Source of the DNA: Luminiphilus sp051201685
GTDB taxonomy: Bacteria; Pseudomonadota; Gammaproteobacteria; Pseudomonadales; Halieaceae
Length of the DNA: 64,000 nucleotides
Assembly: GCF_051201685.1 (NCBI RefSeq)
Contig: NZ_CP179213.1
Span: forward strand, 744,001-808,000
Direction: 5' to 3'
The notes under the pieces were generated by a model. That model ran no database searches. It was not told the DNA's origin and saw nothing but the letters and a program-made list of their open reading frames with translations. The position numbers were made by a program, and so were the translations under genes. This document shows, in pieces, positions 26,012 through 34,300 of this stretch. The first letter of the stretch is position 1; each line of letters begins with the position of its first letter.

Positions 26012-26857
26012 TTAATGGTTTTTCAAAAATCCCATTGCGATTGCAAGACGTCGTTCACTGAGGGGTGAGGTGATCTCACGACGCCCATGCATGCAGCGTT
26101 TGTTATCAATAATGGCGACGTCCCCGTCGCGCCAAGCGATTTCCGAGATTTCTGCTTCGCATTGCGCAGAAAGCTCTTCCAACAGTTGGTCGTCCATAGG
26201 TTGACCCCGTGCGTCTCGATACACGGGTGGCTCGTAATTAAAAGAAGGGCCCAGTAATGCATTAGCAAAGGCGGATTGCCCAGAGAGATTGTCACGCCTT
26301 AAGGCGGGAAGCGTTAGTGTGTAGTCAATACCGCCATCGTTTCTCTGACTGTAGCTCTGTCCTGAAATACTGGCTATGAAGGTATCTAAATCGGATTCGG
26401 TGACTCTTTCTTGATCCTCAAGATCCCACGCCTTAGCGATATAACTTTGCCAAATTGCTTTTGGTAAATAGCGTGTCATGGTGTAGGGAGCTGCAAGACG
26501 ATCCTTAACCGCAGTGGGGAGTCTTCGCATCACGGTACTGCCATCGCAAATGGTTGTTTGAGAACCTGATGGGGCGCTTTTCACACTGAAAAAAGCAACG
26601 ATATCCGGAGGTAAAGGCGTATTGCCGTTTTCTATGTGCAGTCCTACGGGGTTGGTTCCTGCGTCTACCGACTGGACTGATTCTGAGATGTATTCCCTAG
26701 CAGGATCAAATGTCATTCGCGGACACAGCTTGGCAATGAACTGACCGAATGTTTCGACAGTGAAATTTGTCTCTCGAAGCAGTAACCAGCCCTGATCAGA
26801 TAACTGATCTAGCACGGCGTCTATTTTTGGTGGTTTCGGTTGGTAAGTTGCTGTCAC
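26012..26857 (-). CDS. Fe(II)/2-oxoglutarate-dependent oxygenase (TauD/TfdA type)
   Basis: A 281-residue member of the TauD/TfdA family. The iron ligands are His74 and Glu76 in GLHIENG and a distal His near 257 in CMHGRREI, with a later Arg (RRLAIAMGF) for 2-oxoglutarate. Most TauD proteins use HxD; HxE is the clavaminate-synthase-like variant. Such enzymes hydroxylate, desaturate or oxidatively rearrange small molecules. The GTG at 26855-26857 was chosen because GGGAGG ends 4 nt upstream; a GTG four codons earlier lies inside that ribosome site. It follows the ligase gene by one base and precedes the SDR, in the same operon. Confidence 0.87.
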   Translation of the reverse strand: MTATYQPKPPKIDAVLDQLSDQGWLLLRETNFTVETFGQFIAKLCPRMTFDPAREYISESVQSVDAGTNPVGLHIENGNTPLPPDIVAFFSVKSAPSGSQTTICDGSTVMRRLPTAVKDRLAAPYTMTRYLPKAIWQSYIAKAWDLEDQERVTESDLDTFIASISGQSYSQRNDGGIDYTLTLPALRRDNLSGQSAFANALLGPSFNYEPPVYRDARGQPMDDQLLEELSAQCEAEISEIAWRDGDVAIIDNKRCMHGRREITSPLSERRLAIAMGFLKNH

Positions 26858-26858
26858 G

Positions 26859-28322
26859 CTACCTCCCACTCTGACGAGATGCGGTCTCGTATCGTTTGGC
26901 GATTGTCTCTCTTCGCGGTTTGCCAGTTTCGGTCATTGTTCCGTCTTCGGTGGAGAATCGTTGATCAGTTCTTACCCATGACATGATTCGTGCATAGTCG
27001 GGCAGTTTTGAATTCATTTCCTGGATCATTAGATTCAGCTGAGGGTCGCTGACTTCGTTGGATATCACCAAGACGGCGCTCAAAGACGGCTGAGCCTCAC
27101 CAAAAACGATGGCTTGTTCGATTTCTCTTACCGACAAAAGCTCGGCTTCTACCCATTCAGGGGAGATGTTGCGACCGAAGCTAGAAACCAGCGTGTTTTT
27201 GATTCGTCCGGTCACGTGAAGAAACCCATTTGCATCGAGGTGACCCGCATCGCCCGTTGCAATTTCAGACAACAAGCTCTCGTTTGAAAGGTATCCTTGC
27301 ATCGCGGCGCCGGTTACCCAGATTTCTCCATCATCGGCAATTCGCACTTGTGCATGAGGCAATGGCTTACCTACGCTTCCAATACAGTTTGCTTCTGGCG
27401 TGTTTAATGCAACACAAGAGCCGCATTCAGTGAGTCCATAGCCCTCAAATACTGACAACCCCAGCTTATCCGCACGGTGCAGCAGTTCTGGCGCAACCTT
27501 CCCACCCCCGACGGCTACAAACTTGAGTGAACTTAGTAAAGTTATCGAATCAGATTCGAGGATGTCCCTCAGCATCTGCGGCAGTAGAATGACGCTCTCT
27601 GCGGCAGTTGTTTGAATTTTCTGACTAAATGTTTCGGCGTTGAATTGATGATTTGATAAAAGGCCCAACTGCTCCGGGGAATCCACATAGACAGTCCTTC
27701 CCATCCAGAGCGGCAAGTAAATGCCAGCGACGTTTTCAAGCAAGGTAGAGAAGGGTAGCAGGCACAAATGCGCGCCGAGCTTGGTGGATGCTAGTGCCGC
27801 GGCAAGACTGTTGGCGATTGTGAGCAATGTGTCAGTTGTGAGACAAGCTCCTTTGGGCGCGCCCGTGCTTCCCGAGGTGAAAGTGATTTTATTAAAACTC
27901 AGTGGGTTAGCCCCGATACCCGCCTCCTGGGTCGCGGTGGGGCTCGATTTTATATAGTTTCCGATAGTCGCTTTTGCGGGAGTCTTCATACTCCATGGAA
28001 GTGGAAAATGCTGATCGGAGAAGACGGTATCCAAGTTGCTTACGTGGCATAGATGTTGAATCTGAGCTTTGGAAAAAAATAGTGGGATGGGGACTACTAC
28101 GATGTTGGCGGCTGTAGCAGCGATATCAATAAGCGCCCAATCGATGGAATTATCAGCGTATATTCCTAGTCTTCGAACGCCTAATGCCTCGAGTTCACTG
28201 GAAATTCCTGTCACGTGTGAGAGTAACTCTTGGTAGCTGACCGTTCGACTGGGTCCCGTGAATGCTGGACGGGTTGCATCAGCCCCTGCGACATCTCGTA
28301 TGCGATTTAAAAGTCGCTGCAT
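26859..28322 (-). CDS. AMP-forming acyl-CoA synthetase/ligase family protein
   Basis: A 487-residue ANL-superfamily enzyme that activates a carboxylic acid as its adenylate. The phosphate-binding loop is FTSGSTGAPKG (about 148-158). Further motifs are EGYGLTECG, the TGDAG hinge region and TGRIKNTLVSSFGRNISPEWVE, with a late TETGKPRR. It is somewhat shorter than fatty acyl-CoA synthetases (550+). The ATG at 28320-28322 overlaps the upstream stop (TGATG) with GGGGGA just before it. No carrier protein gene is nearby, so the product is likely a free acyl-AMP or acyl-CoA passed to the GNAT-like partner. The acid is not known. Confidence 0.88.
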   Translation of the reverse strand: MQRLLNRIRDVAGADATRPAFTGPSRTVSYQELLSHVTGISSELEALGVRRLGIYADNSIDWALIDIAATAANIVVVPIPLFFSKAQIQHLCHVSNLDTVFSDQHFPLPWSMKTPAKATIGNYIKSSPTATQEAGIGANPLSFNKITFTSGSTGAPKGACLTTDTLLTIANSLAAALASTKLGAHLCLLPFSTLLENVAGIYLPLWMGRTVYVDSPEQLGLLSNHQFNAETFSQKIQTTAAESVILLPQMLRDILESDSITLLSSLKFVAVGGGKVAPELLHRADKLGLSVFEGYGLTECGSCVALNTPEANCIGSVGKPLPHAQVRIADDGEIWVTGAAMQGYLSNESLLSEIATGDAGHLDANGFLHVTGRIKNTLVSSFGRNISPEWVEAELLSVREIEQAIVFGEAQPSLSAVLVISNEVSDPQLNLMIQEMNSKLPDYARIMSWVRTDQRFSTEDGTMTETGKPRRETIAKRYETASRQSGR

Positions 28323-29077
28323 CACATCCCCCGCTCTATGCAGAAGATCAAGGCGATAGCCGCTGCCGCATCAGCAACGTTAACGACCATTACTCTGGGG
28401 TCATTTTCATAATAGCTTCCCCAACTTTCTTTATCGGTGTGCAGCCTTACCGGGTCTGCAGGCTGCATTTCAAAATAATTTATGTGAAGTCGTTGCAAGG
28501 CGACTCGAACGGATTTGATGCCAGTAAAAATCGCGTATTCGAATTCACGGGAGTGGGCCTCATGGCATAAAAACGCAATTAATCTAATGGCAGCATGTAA
28601 TGTCGCTGCGGCGAGATTGCCTACTTCAACCACTCGCGATCTTTCCGGTGTGATGCCAGTGTAGTGCCCGATGGCGGTTTCAACTGGGGCATCAAGGTAT
28701 TGCTCGACGAGCCCGATTCGATGATCAAAACACTTAAGGCCAACTGCGCCCCACATGATGGACTCGTCACTAATGGTGAAAAGATTGGGCAAAAATTCGG
28801 AAATGTCAGCACTGTGAATTGTTCTATATTGTTTCTGAATGATGGCTTCTGTTTGCGGGCGCAATGCAGAGTCCTTTGTTACCTCGTGAATCTGCCAATA
28901 CTTCTCTCCGTCTCGGGATCGGAGCTGAGTGTGCACTTTGTACTGTCCTAGAGGTGCAGGATATTCGGGGTTCTCGGATGAAGGGGGTAGGCTCAGGGGG
29001 GTGGGCTCCATGGTCAGTTGCTGTATGTTCCCGTCCGGCCGATTTTTGCCGGTATCGGTAATTGAGATTGAATTCAT
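28322..29077 (-). CDS. Thermostable-hemolysin family protein (GNAT-like)
   Basis: A 251-residue protein that I recognise as the 'thermostable hemolysin' family (PF12261). Marks: FLPNLFTISDESIMWGAVGLKCF, then LVEQYLDAPVETAI, RSRVVEVGNLAA and FLCHEAHSREFEYAIFTGIKSVRVALQRLHI. The family is named after a Vibrio haemolysin, but its fold belongs with GNAT acyltransferases and autoinducer synthases, and no haemolysin-type secretion signal is visible here. It is first in a tight operon with an AMP-forming ligase (1-bp overlap), an Fe/2OG oxygenase and an SDR, so an acyl transfer role fits better than a toxin role. That is inference. The ATG start has only a weak ribosome site. Confidence 0.72.
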   Translation of the reverse strand: MNSISITDTGKNRPDGNIQQLTMEPTPLSLPPSSENPEYPAPLGQYKVHTQLRSRDGEKYWQIHEVTKDSALRPQTEAIIQKQYRTIHSADISEFLPNLFTISDESIMWGAVGLKCFDHRIGLVEQYLDAPVETAIGHYTGITPERSRVVEVGNLAAATLHAAIRLIAFLCHEAHSREFEYAIFTGIKSVRVALQRLHINYFEMQPADPVRLHTDKESWGSYYENDPRVMVVNVADAAAAIALIFCIERGM

Positions 29078-29448
29078 TTGTTGCTGGTCCGGTGATGATC
29101 AAAGTTGTAAAAGCTGGAGTGTTTTGGCGTGAAGCTGCGAACGAAAGCTCATGGGCTTACTACTTTGAGCGATATCTTCAGCGAAAGTTCAAAAAGTTAT
29201 AAGAAAATACTTATTTATCATTAAAAATGCTTATGGGAAGTATTCGCATTCCGGATACGCAGAGCAACACCCTTGCACGGGAGACCATAAAGTAGGGCTC
29301 GAATGCCCGATCTCGGGCCTCAGCGTCTAAAAGAATTCAAATGACGCTGGTAAACTTAGCTCCAGCGATATGGGAGCGACGCGCTAATCACGTGTGGGTG
29401 GGTGGTGACACCCGCCCTGCAGCGCAAGAGGATACTCGGGGACAATAG
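29078..29448. other. Divergent intergenic region, 371 bp
   Basis: It separates the hemolysin-like operon (minus) from the phosphotransferase gene (plus). An AT-rich core at about 29190-29240 (for example TTATAAGAAAATACTTATTT) is the likely promoter area. No convincing gene, operator palindrome or terminator is seen. GGGGA 5 nt before 29449 serves the phosphotransferase start. Confidence 0.5.
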
Positions 29449-30519
29449 ATGGCAATCGATTTCGACAAGGAAATGGTCGGCACCGTAGAGGTGTCTGACA
29501 CAGACAGGCTCGATATGGAGGCCCTTACCGCTTGGTTTGAGGCCAATGTAGAGGGATTTAGGGGCCCGATCAGCTACACCAAATTCAAAGGTGGCCAATC
29601 GAATCCGACCTATAAGATTGAGACGCCGTCCACCAATTACGTTCTTCGCCGTCAGCCGTTTGGCAAATTGCTCCCATCGGCGCACGCGGTTGACCGCGAA
29701 TATGCAGTGATGACGGGTTTACACCCAACCGGTTTTCCCGTGCCCAAGACCTATGGCCTCTGCGAAGACTCTGCAGTTCTGGGCTCCAAATTTTTGGTTA
29801 TGAGCCTGGCTGATGGTCGGTCACTATGGAATGGCGCCCTCCCAGGTAGGGAACCTGACGAGCGCCGGGCAATCTACAATTCGCTGATCGACACCATAGC
29901 CGATATGCACCTCAACAAGCCCGATGAGATTGGTCTTGGGGACTACGGCAAGCCGACCGATTATTGCGCTCGCCAGATCGGGCGCTGGTCCAAGCAATAC
30001 AAGCTCTCGGAAACCGAGCATATGCCCAGCATGGAGCGGCTGATCGAATGGCTGCCTCAAACCATTCCGCCACAGCATGGAAGCTCTGTCGTTCACGGCG
30101 ATTATCGCCTCGACAATGTAATTTATCACAAGACTGAGCCACGCATTATCGCTGTACTCGATTGGGAGCTGTCAACGCTTGGCGATCCAATTGCAGACTT
30201 TTCATATCTCATGCTCAATTGGCTGCAACCTGCTGAAGGTCGCGCGGGCCTGCTTGGTCTCAACCTTGAGGAGCTCGGCATTCCGTCGGTGCAAGAGGCG
30301 GTCGATCGCTACGTTGCGCGCACTGGTTACCCCATGCCGCCAATGGAGTGGTATTTCGCTTACAACCTCTTCCGCGCGGCTGGCATTACGCAGGGCATTA
30401 AGAAGCGCGTGATTGACGGAACCGCTTCTTCGGCTCACGCAAAATCCATGAGCGACCGCGTCGCGCCCCTCGTAGATGCGGCTTACAACTTCGCGCTGCA
30501 GGCTGGAATGCCCGAGTAA
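29449..30519 (+). CDS. Phosphotransferase family protein (APH/ACAD10-11 kinase type)
   Basis: A 356-residue kinase-fold protein of the aminoglycoside phosphotransferase/choline kinase superfamily. The N-lobe has the FKGGQSNPTYKI loop and a Lys/Arg strand (YVLRRQPFGKLLPSAHAV). The catalytic loop is VVHGDYRLDN and the metal-binding Asp is in VLDWELSTLGDP. The branch is that of the N-terminal kinase of eukaryotic ACAD10/ACAD11, which phosphorylates 4-hydroxyacyl-CoAs before dehydrogenation. Bacterial members commonly accompany acyl-CoA dehydrogenase genes. Part of it (29660-29916) is duplicated at 24891-25147. It stands alone between the hemolysin-like operon and tmRNA. A true antibiotic-modifying role is unlikely. 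Confidence 0.87.
   Translation: MAIDFDKEMVGTVEVSDTDRLDMEALTAWFEANVEGFRGPISYTKFKGGQSNPTYKIETPSTNYVLRRQPFGKLLPSAHAVDREYAVMTGLHPTGFPVPKTYGLCEDSAVLGSKFLVMSLADGRSLWNGALPGREPDERRAIYNSLIDTIADMHLNKPDEIGLGDYGKPTDYCARQIGRWSKQYKLSETEHMPSMERLIEWLPQTIPPQHGSSVVHGDYRLDNVIYHKTEPRIIAVLDWELSTLGDPIADFSYLMLNWLQPAEGRAGLLGLNLEELGIPSVQEAVDRYVARTGYPMPPMEWYFAYNLFRAAGITQGIKKRVIDGTASSAHAKSMSDRVAPLVDAAYNFALQAGMPE
29660..29916 (+). repeat. Intact-gene copy of the 257-bp direct repeat
   Basis: This internal part of the phosphotransferase gene is repeated in direct orientation at 24891-25147, 4.77 kb away, with seven substitutions and no gap. The flanks on both sides differ at once beyond the ends. Confidence 0.93.
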
Positions 30520-30637
30520 GGCAGCCCGATAAACCATTCGATCGGCAATATGAGCTCAGCGAAATCAATGCGTCTCCGCGTTTCTGCGGCGACCCTTCCC
30601 TACGGGCGCGAGTTCAGCTGTCACAGCCGCTAAAACC

Positions 30638-30668
30638 AAAAAAGGCCACCCTGACGGGCGACCCTTTT
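30638..30668 (-). terminator. Rho-independent terminator of tmRNA
   Basis: Read on the minus strand: a stem of about 13 pairs (AAAAGGGTCGCCC with GGGTGGCCTTTT, some G-T pairs) closed by a GTCA loop and ending in six T. It lies 8 bp past the tmRNA 3' end. Confidence 0.8.
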
Positions 30669-30675
30669 CGGTTTT

Positions 30676-31066
30676 TGGTGGAGGCGGCGGGAGTTGAACC
30701 CGCGTCCGCCAGTACTCTGCCTTTGGCTCTACATGCTTAGTTTCCGTTAATTAATTTAACGGCAAACAGCCCAACGGTCAGGACGTTGGCCGCGAGCCCC
30801 GTAAAGTTTGACAGTCGATCCCGGGACATAACCGACTGCGGTCCAGTTCTATATGACAGTCACAAGCGCGGTACTGGCACCTTACTATAGACCGCCAGGG
30901 CCGAAGCACCTGGATGGTGTTACAAAGGGCTACTTACGCAGCCAGTTGTGCACCGTAGTTGTCGTCATTGGCAACTAATAGTTTGCAGCTTTGGATTTAC
31001 GTGATTGGCTACCATCACGGCATGCACCGCAGGTTTCGTTACCGTCGTCGAATCCGTAACGCCCCC
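30676..31066 (-). ncRNA. ssrA: Transfer-messenger RNA (tmRNA)
   Basis: A one-piece tmRNA of about 391 nt. The 5' end starts GGGGGCGTTACGGATTCGAC and the 3' end is the acceptor-arm sequence CGGGTTCAACTCCCGCCGCC plus TCCACCA, with CCA encoded at 30676-30678. Both are the conserved tRNA-like ends. The tag reading frame starts with GCC at 30972 and stops at TAA 30934-30936, giving A-N-D-D-N-Y-G-A-Q-L-A-A. The -LAA end is the signal for ClpXP and ClpAP. With SmpB (39382-39864) it frees stalled ribosomes and tags the nascent chain. A TATACT/TATATA stretch at 31077-31084 is the likely -10 box; no good -35 box is seen. Confidence 0.97.
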
Positions 31067-31200
31067 AGTTAACGTGAGTATATAGCATCATGGAGGCTCA
31101 CAGTGATGCCACAGCTTGTAAAATATGAACGGCCTTAAAAGCGCAGGAAACGTTATAAAGTAGCAGCCCGAGATTTCTGACGGGTAACAGGAGAAAGTAA

Positions 31201-32268
31201 GTGTCAGACGAGCAAACAGCTAACAGCCCCCCGGCAGTCACGTTTATGGGGTCTGATAATCAGGCGGGGGCGCATCCTAAGATTCTTGACGCGCTGGCGT
31301 CGGCGTCGAGCGGATTAGTGTCGGCCTACGGCGAAGACAGCCTCACTGAAAGTTTGAATCACCGTTTCAGCGAGATTTTTGAGGTCGACTGTGAGGTCTT
31401 TCTGGTTGCTACGGGTACGGCGGCTAACTCCCTAATCCTGAGTTCCATGTGCCCGCCCTGGGGGGCGGTGCTGTGTCACGAGGGTGCTCACATTATAAAC
31501 GACGAAAACACGGCGCCTGAATTTTTCACCGGTGGTGCCCGCCAGATTGGCGTGCCGGGTGAGTTGGGAAAACCCTCTCACGACGCTATTCGGGGACAAG
31601 TCGAGCTGGCTCAGCTGCATGGGGTTCACAACGTTAAACCGACGGCGATCAGTTTGACCAATGCCACCGAGCAGGGGACGGTGCTTCAGCCGGCAGAGGT
31701 TGCGGCTTATGGTGAGCTGGCTAAGGAATTGAATTTAGGTTTGCACATGGATGGCGCGCGTTTCTCCAATGCCGTCGTGGGTTCAGGTGCTTCTCCGGCC
31801 GATTTAACGTGGCGCGCTGGTGTCGACGCTCTGACTTTTGGTGCGACCAAAAATGGTGCGATTGCTGCCGAGGCTGTGGTGTTTTTTAATGACCGGTTCA
31901 GTGAGGATTTTTCTTATCGACGTAAGCGGGCAGGGCACCTGTGGTCTAAACATCGATTTTTAGCGGCGCAATTTGACGCCTTTTTGGCCGGTGATTTGTG
32001 GTTAGACAACGCGCGTCACGCCAACGCTCTCGCAACGCGTCTCGCAAGCGGGTTATCGCAGCTGCCGGGTGTTACTTTGCCTTGGCCTACAGAGGCCAAC
32101 GAGGTATTTCCGGTGTTGCCCGAAGCCATAGACCAAGCGCTGGAAGCCGCAGGCTTTGTGTACTACCCGTGGCCCATGGTCCCGGGAATGAAGCGGTTTG
32201 TGACCAGCTTTGTAACTGACCCTGAAGATATCGAACGCCTGTTGGCCGTTGCTCAGTCGGCGGTCTGA
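31201..32268 (+). CDS. Threonine aldolase (low-specificity, PLP enzyme)
   Basis: A 355-residue fold type I PLP enzyme of the threonine aldolase/beta-eliminating lyase family, cleaving L-(allo)threonine to glycine and acetaldehyde. The cofactor Lys is near residue 217 in LTFGATKNGA, the phosphate/pyridine site is HMDGARFSNAV, and the N-terminal SDNQAGAHPKIL matches the family. The GTG at 31201 has GGAGAAA 5 nt upstream. It is a single gene between tmRNA and the P460-like gene. Several threonine aldolase-fold enzymes act on other beta-hydroxy amino acids, so the preference is not fixed. Confidence 0.87.
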   Translation: MSDEQTANSPPAVTFMGSDNQAGAHPKILDALASASSGLVSAYGEDSLTESLNHRFSEIFEVDCEVFLVATGTAANSLILSSMCPPWGAVLCHEGAHIINDENTAPEFFTGGARQIGVPGELGKPSHDAIRGQVELAQLHGVHNVKPTAISLTNATEQGTVLQPAEVAAYGELAKELNLGLHMDGARFSNAVVGSGASPADLTWRAGVDALTFGATKNGAIAAEAVVFFNDRFSEDFSYRRKRAGHLWSKHRFLAAQFDAFLAGDLWLDNARHANALATRLASGLSQLPGVTLPWPTEANEVFPVLPEAIDQALEAAGFVYYPWPMVPGMKRFVTSFVTDPEDIERLLAVAQSAV

Positions 32269-32391
32269 TTAGTATCTTTCAGTGGGTTCGCATAACTCCA
32301 AATTGCCCGCAGTTACCAACGACGCATCCTCTAGCAGAGTGAGCGCGTTGGACCGCTGACATGAAGTTTTATCGATACCCCTATTGGCGGG

Positions 32392-32961
32392 TTAGTTTGC
32401 CGCCATTGCCGCTTGCAGTGCTTTGAGATTGGCTTTGTCTTCGTCGCTCAGCTCTGTGGGTTCACAACGGGGATCGGTTTTCTGAATGGCGCTTATCATC
32501 CCTCGGGATAAAGGAATTGGGTCACACCCGTGGTTGTTGTCGCAGATGAGATCCCACTGGGGCTCGGCTTGAACGTGGCAGGCAAAGCAGTTGCCGCCGA
32601 ACCTATTGACGACTTCGGCAAAGCCGCGCTTGCCAATCGTTGTGCCCTCAGCGGAAACATTTAATTCGAAAAATTCCCAGTCGTTGGTCGCCGGGTTAAA
32701 GCCTGCCTCGCGCTTCACCATGGCTTCGGCGGGCACCAGCTGCACCACCGCACCCTCAGGGTAGGTGCCTCCGTCGGCGCTGTTGGCAACAGCCACAGTT
32801 TCTGCAACATTCCCCAGCAGATTATCGACATAAAAATGTCGGACCGGCGTCATATCATTGAGGCAGCGAAAGGTCTCACTGGTGATTTCAGTCGCTGCAG
32901 CGGATTGAACAACGGCCGTGGCCATAAAAGCGGCTAGCATCAGGCTAAATCGATTGTGCAT
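32392..32961 (-). CDS. Exported cytochrome P460-like protein
   Basis: A 189-residue protein with a signal peptide (cleavage near SAAA, about residue 23) and one c-type haem motif C-F-A-C-H (Cys125, Cys128, His129). Around it, FGGNCFACHVQAEPQWDLICDNNHGC fits the C-terminal end of the cytochrome P460 family, periplasmic haem proteins that oxidise hydroxylamine or cope with NO. The part before it (VVQLVPAEAMVKREAGFNP, NDWEFFEL) also follows that family's beta-rich body. The catalytic Lys cross-link to haem cannot be judged by eye, so the enzyme may have another small substrate or only carry electrons. It is divergent from the serine hydrolase operon. Confidence 0.72.
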   Translation of the reverse strand: MHNRFSLMLAAFMATAVVQSAAATEITSETFRCLNDMTPVRHFYVDNLLGNVAETVAVANSADGGTYPEGAVVQLVPAEAMVKREAGFNPATNDWEFFELNVSAEGTTIGKRGFAEVVNRFGGNCFACHVQAEPQWDLICDNNHGCDPIPLSRGMISAIQKTDPRCEPTELSDEDKANLKALQAAMAAN

Positions 32962-33088
32962 GGGGGCTCTCCCTTGGTGGATGGCTGAAGTATACCCGAG
33001 GTCGTCTTCGTTGAAATTTGCGCTTCAGTTCGAAGGGCCCTACTGTAGGCGCCCTTACAATTTGACCGTCAGTGAGAAAGGAGTTCCC

Positions 33089-34300
33089 ATGCGGTTTACC
33101 CAATTTGTTCCAAAGTTGCCAACCTTATTAGCCGCGTTTTTAGTTTATGTCGCGCCCGTACATGCAGATGAATCTTCACTGACGGTGCAGGGCATCACTG
33201 AGCGCATCCAATCCGGCGAGTTAGACGAAAGTCCGTTGTTCTTACCCACGGCTGAGCGGCGAGTAGTTTTTGCTAATCCCGAATATTTTCTGCCGGTGCG
33301 CAAAATTACCCCCGGGGGAAATCCCTATCCTTTGCCGGCATCTCCCACTGACCTTGGCAGTGTGGCTTACGAGGTCGATGGCGAGGCTTTCACGCTGCAG
33401 GAGTTTTTAACGCAGCAGCCGCTGATGGGCTTTTTGGTTCTTCGTGACGGTGCGCGGTTATTGGAGCATTATACGAGCGATCATTCGGTCGATTCGCGCT
33501 GGATCTCGTTCTCGGTGACCAAGTCGGTGACGTCGCTGCTTGTGGGCGCGGCCTTGGCCGACGGTTTCATCACCAGCTTAGACGACAGCGTTACTGACTA
33601 TTTGCCTCGGCTACGCGGCAGTGCCTACGATGTAGTCACCGTGAAGCACCTGCTGCAAATGGCCTCGGGCGTAGCTTGGAATGAGGATTACTTCGACCCC
33701 GAATCAGATGTCGCCCTCGCGGGCATTCTTGGCGGGGTGGCGCTGACTGACTATCTTTTGGAGCTGCCCAGAGCGCATCCGCCAGGTACCCATTTCAACT
33801 ACAACACCGGCGAGGCCAACCTCACGGGTGAATTACTCCGCGCAGCCATTGGCAACAATGCATCGGGCTACCTTAACCAGAAAATTTGGGGTCCCTTTGG
33901 TATGGAATTTGAGGCTGTTTGGCCGGCTGATGGCCCCAGCGGGGGCGAGGCGGGGGGCTGCTGTATTAGTGCGGCCTTAAGAGATTATGGACGGTTGGGG
34001 CAGTTTGTCTTGGACGATGGCGTATTGCCCGACGGCTCCCGGGTCCTGCCAGAAGGTTGGGTTGCCGCTAGCGCCGCTCCTTCCGAGGGTTCTGAAGAGT
34101 ATGGCTACATGTGGTGGCGCTATCCGGGTGAGCGATTCAGTGCCGCGGGCATTTTTGGTCAGAAAATATTTATTGATCCTCAGACAAGAGCGGTGATCGC
34201 AGTTCACAGTAATGCCGATGCCGCGAGCGGCAGCGTTTATGCGGCACACCTTGAGGCGGTAATGATGGCAGTAACTGACGCGCTCAGGAGCCAAGAGTGA
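33089..34300 (+). CDS. Exported serine hydrolase of the beta-lactamase/class C fold
   Basis: A 403-residue penicillin-binding-protein-like serine hydrolase. Signal peptide at residues 1-26 (ending VHADE). Active-site motif S-V-T-K with Ser142 and Lys145 in WISFSVTKSVTS, then the Tyr motif in FNYNTGEAN, and a late GQKIFIDPQ region in place of KTG. Relatives include 6-aminohexanoate-dimer hydrolase and esterase-type members; true beta-lactamase activity is not implied. The ATG at 33089 has AGGAG 7 nt upstream, so the longer frame from 32918 is discarded. It overlaps the MOSC gene (GTGA), starting an operon serine hydrolase-MOSC-crotonase. Confidence 0.85.
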   Translation: MRFTQFVPKLPTLLAAFLVYVAPVHADESSLTVQGITERIQSGELDESPLFLPTAERRVVFANPEYFLPVRKITPGGNPYPLPASPTDLGSVAYEVDGEAFTLQEFLTQQPLMGFLVLRDGARLLEHYTSDHSVDSRWISFSVTKSVTSLLVGAALADGFITSLDDSVTDYLPRLRGSAYDVVTVKHLLQMASGVAWNEDYFDPESDVALAGILGGVALTDYLLELPRAHPPGTHFNYNTGEANLTGELLRAAIGNNASGYLNQKIWGPFGMEFEAVWPADGPSGGEAGGCCISAALRDYGRLGQFVLDDGVLPDGSRVLPEGWVAASAAPSEGSEEYGYMWWRYPGERFSAAGIFGQKIFIDPQTRAVIAVHSNADAASGSVYAAHLEAVMMAVTDALRSQE

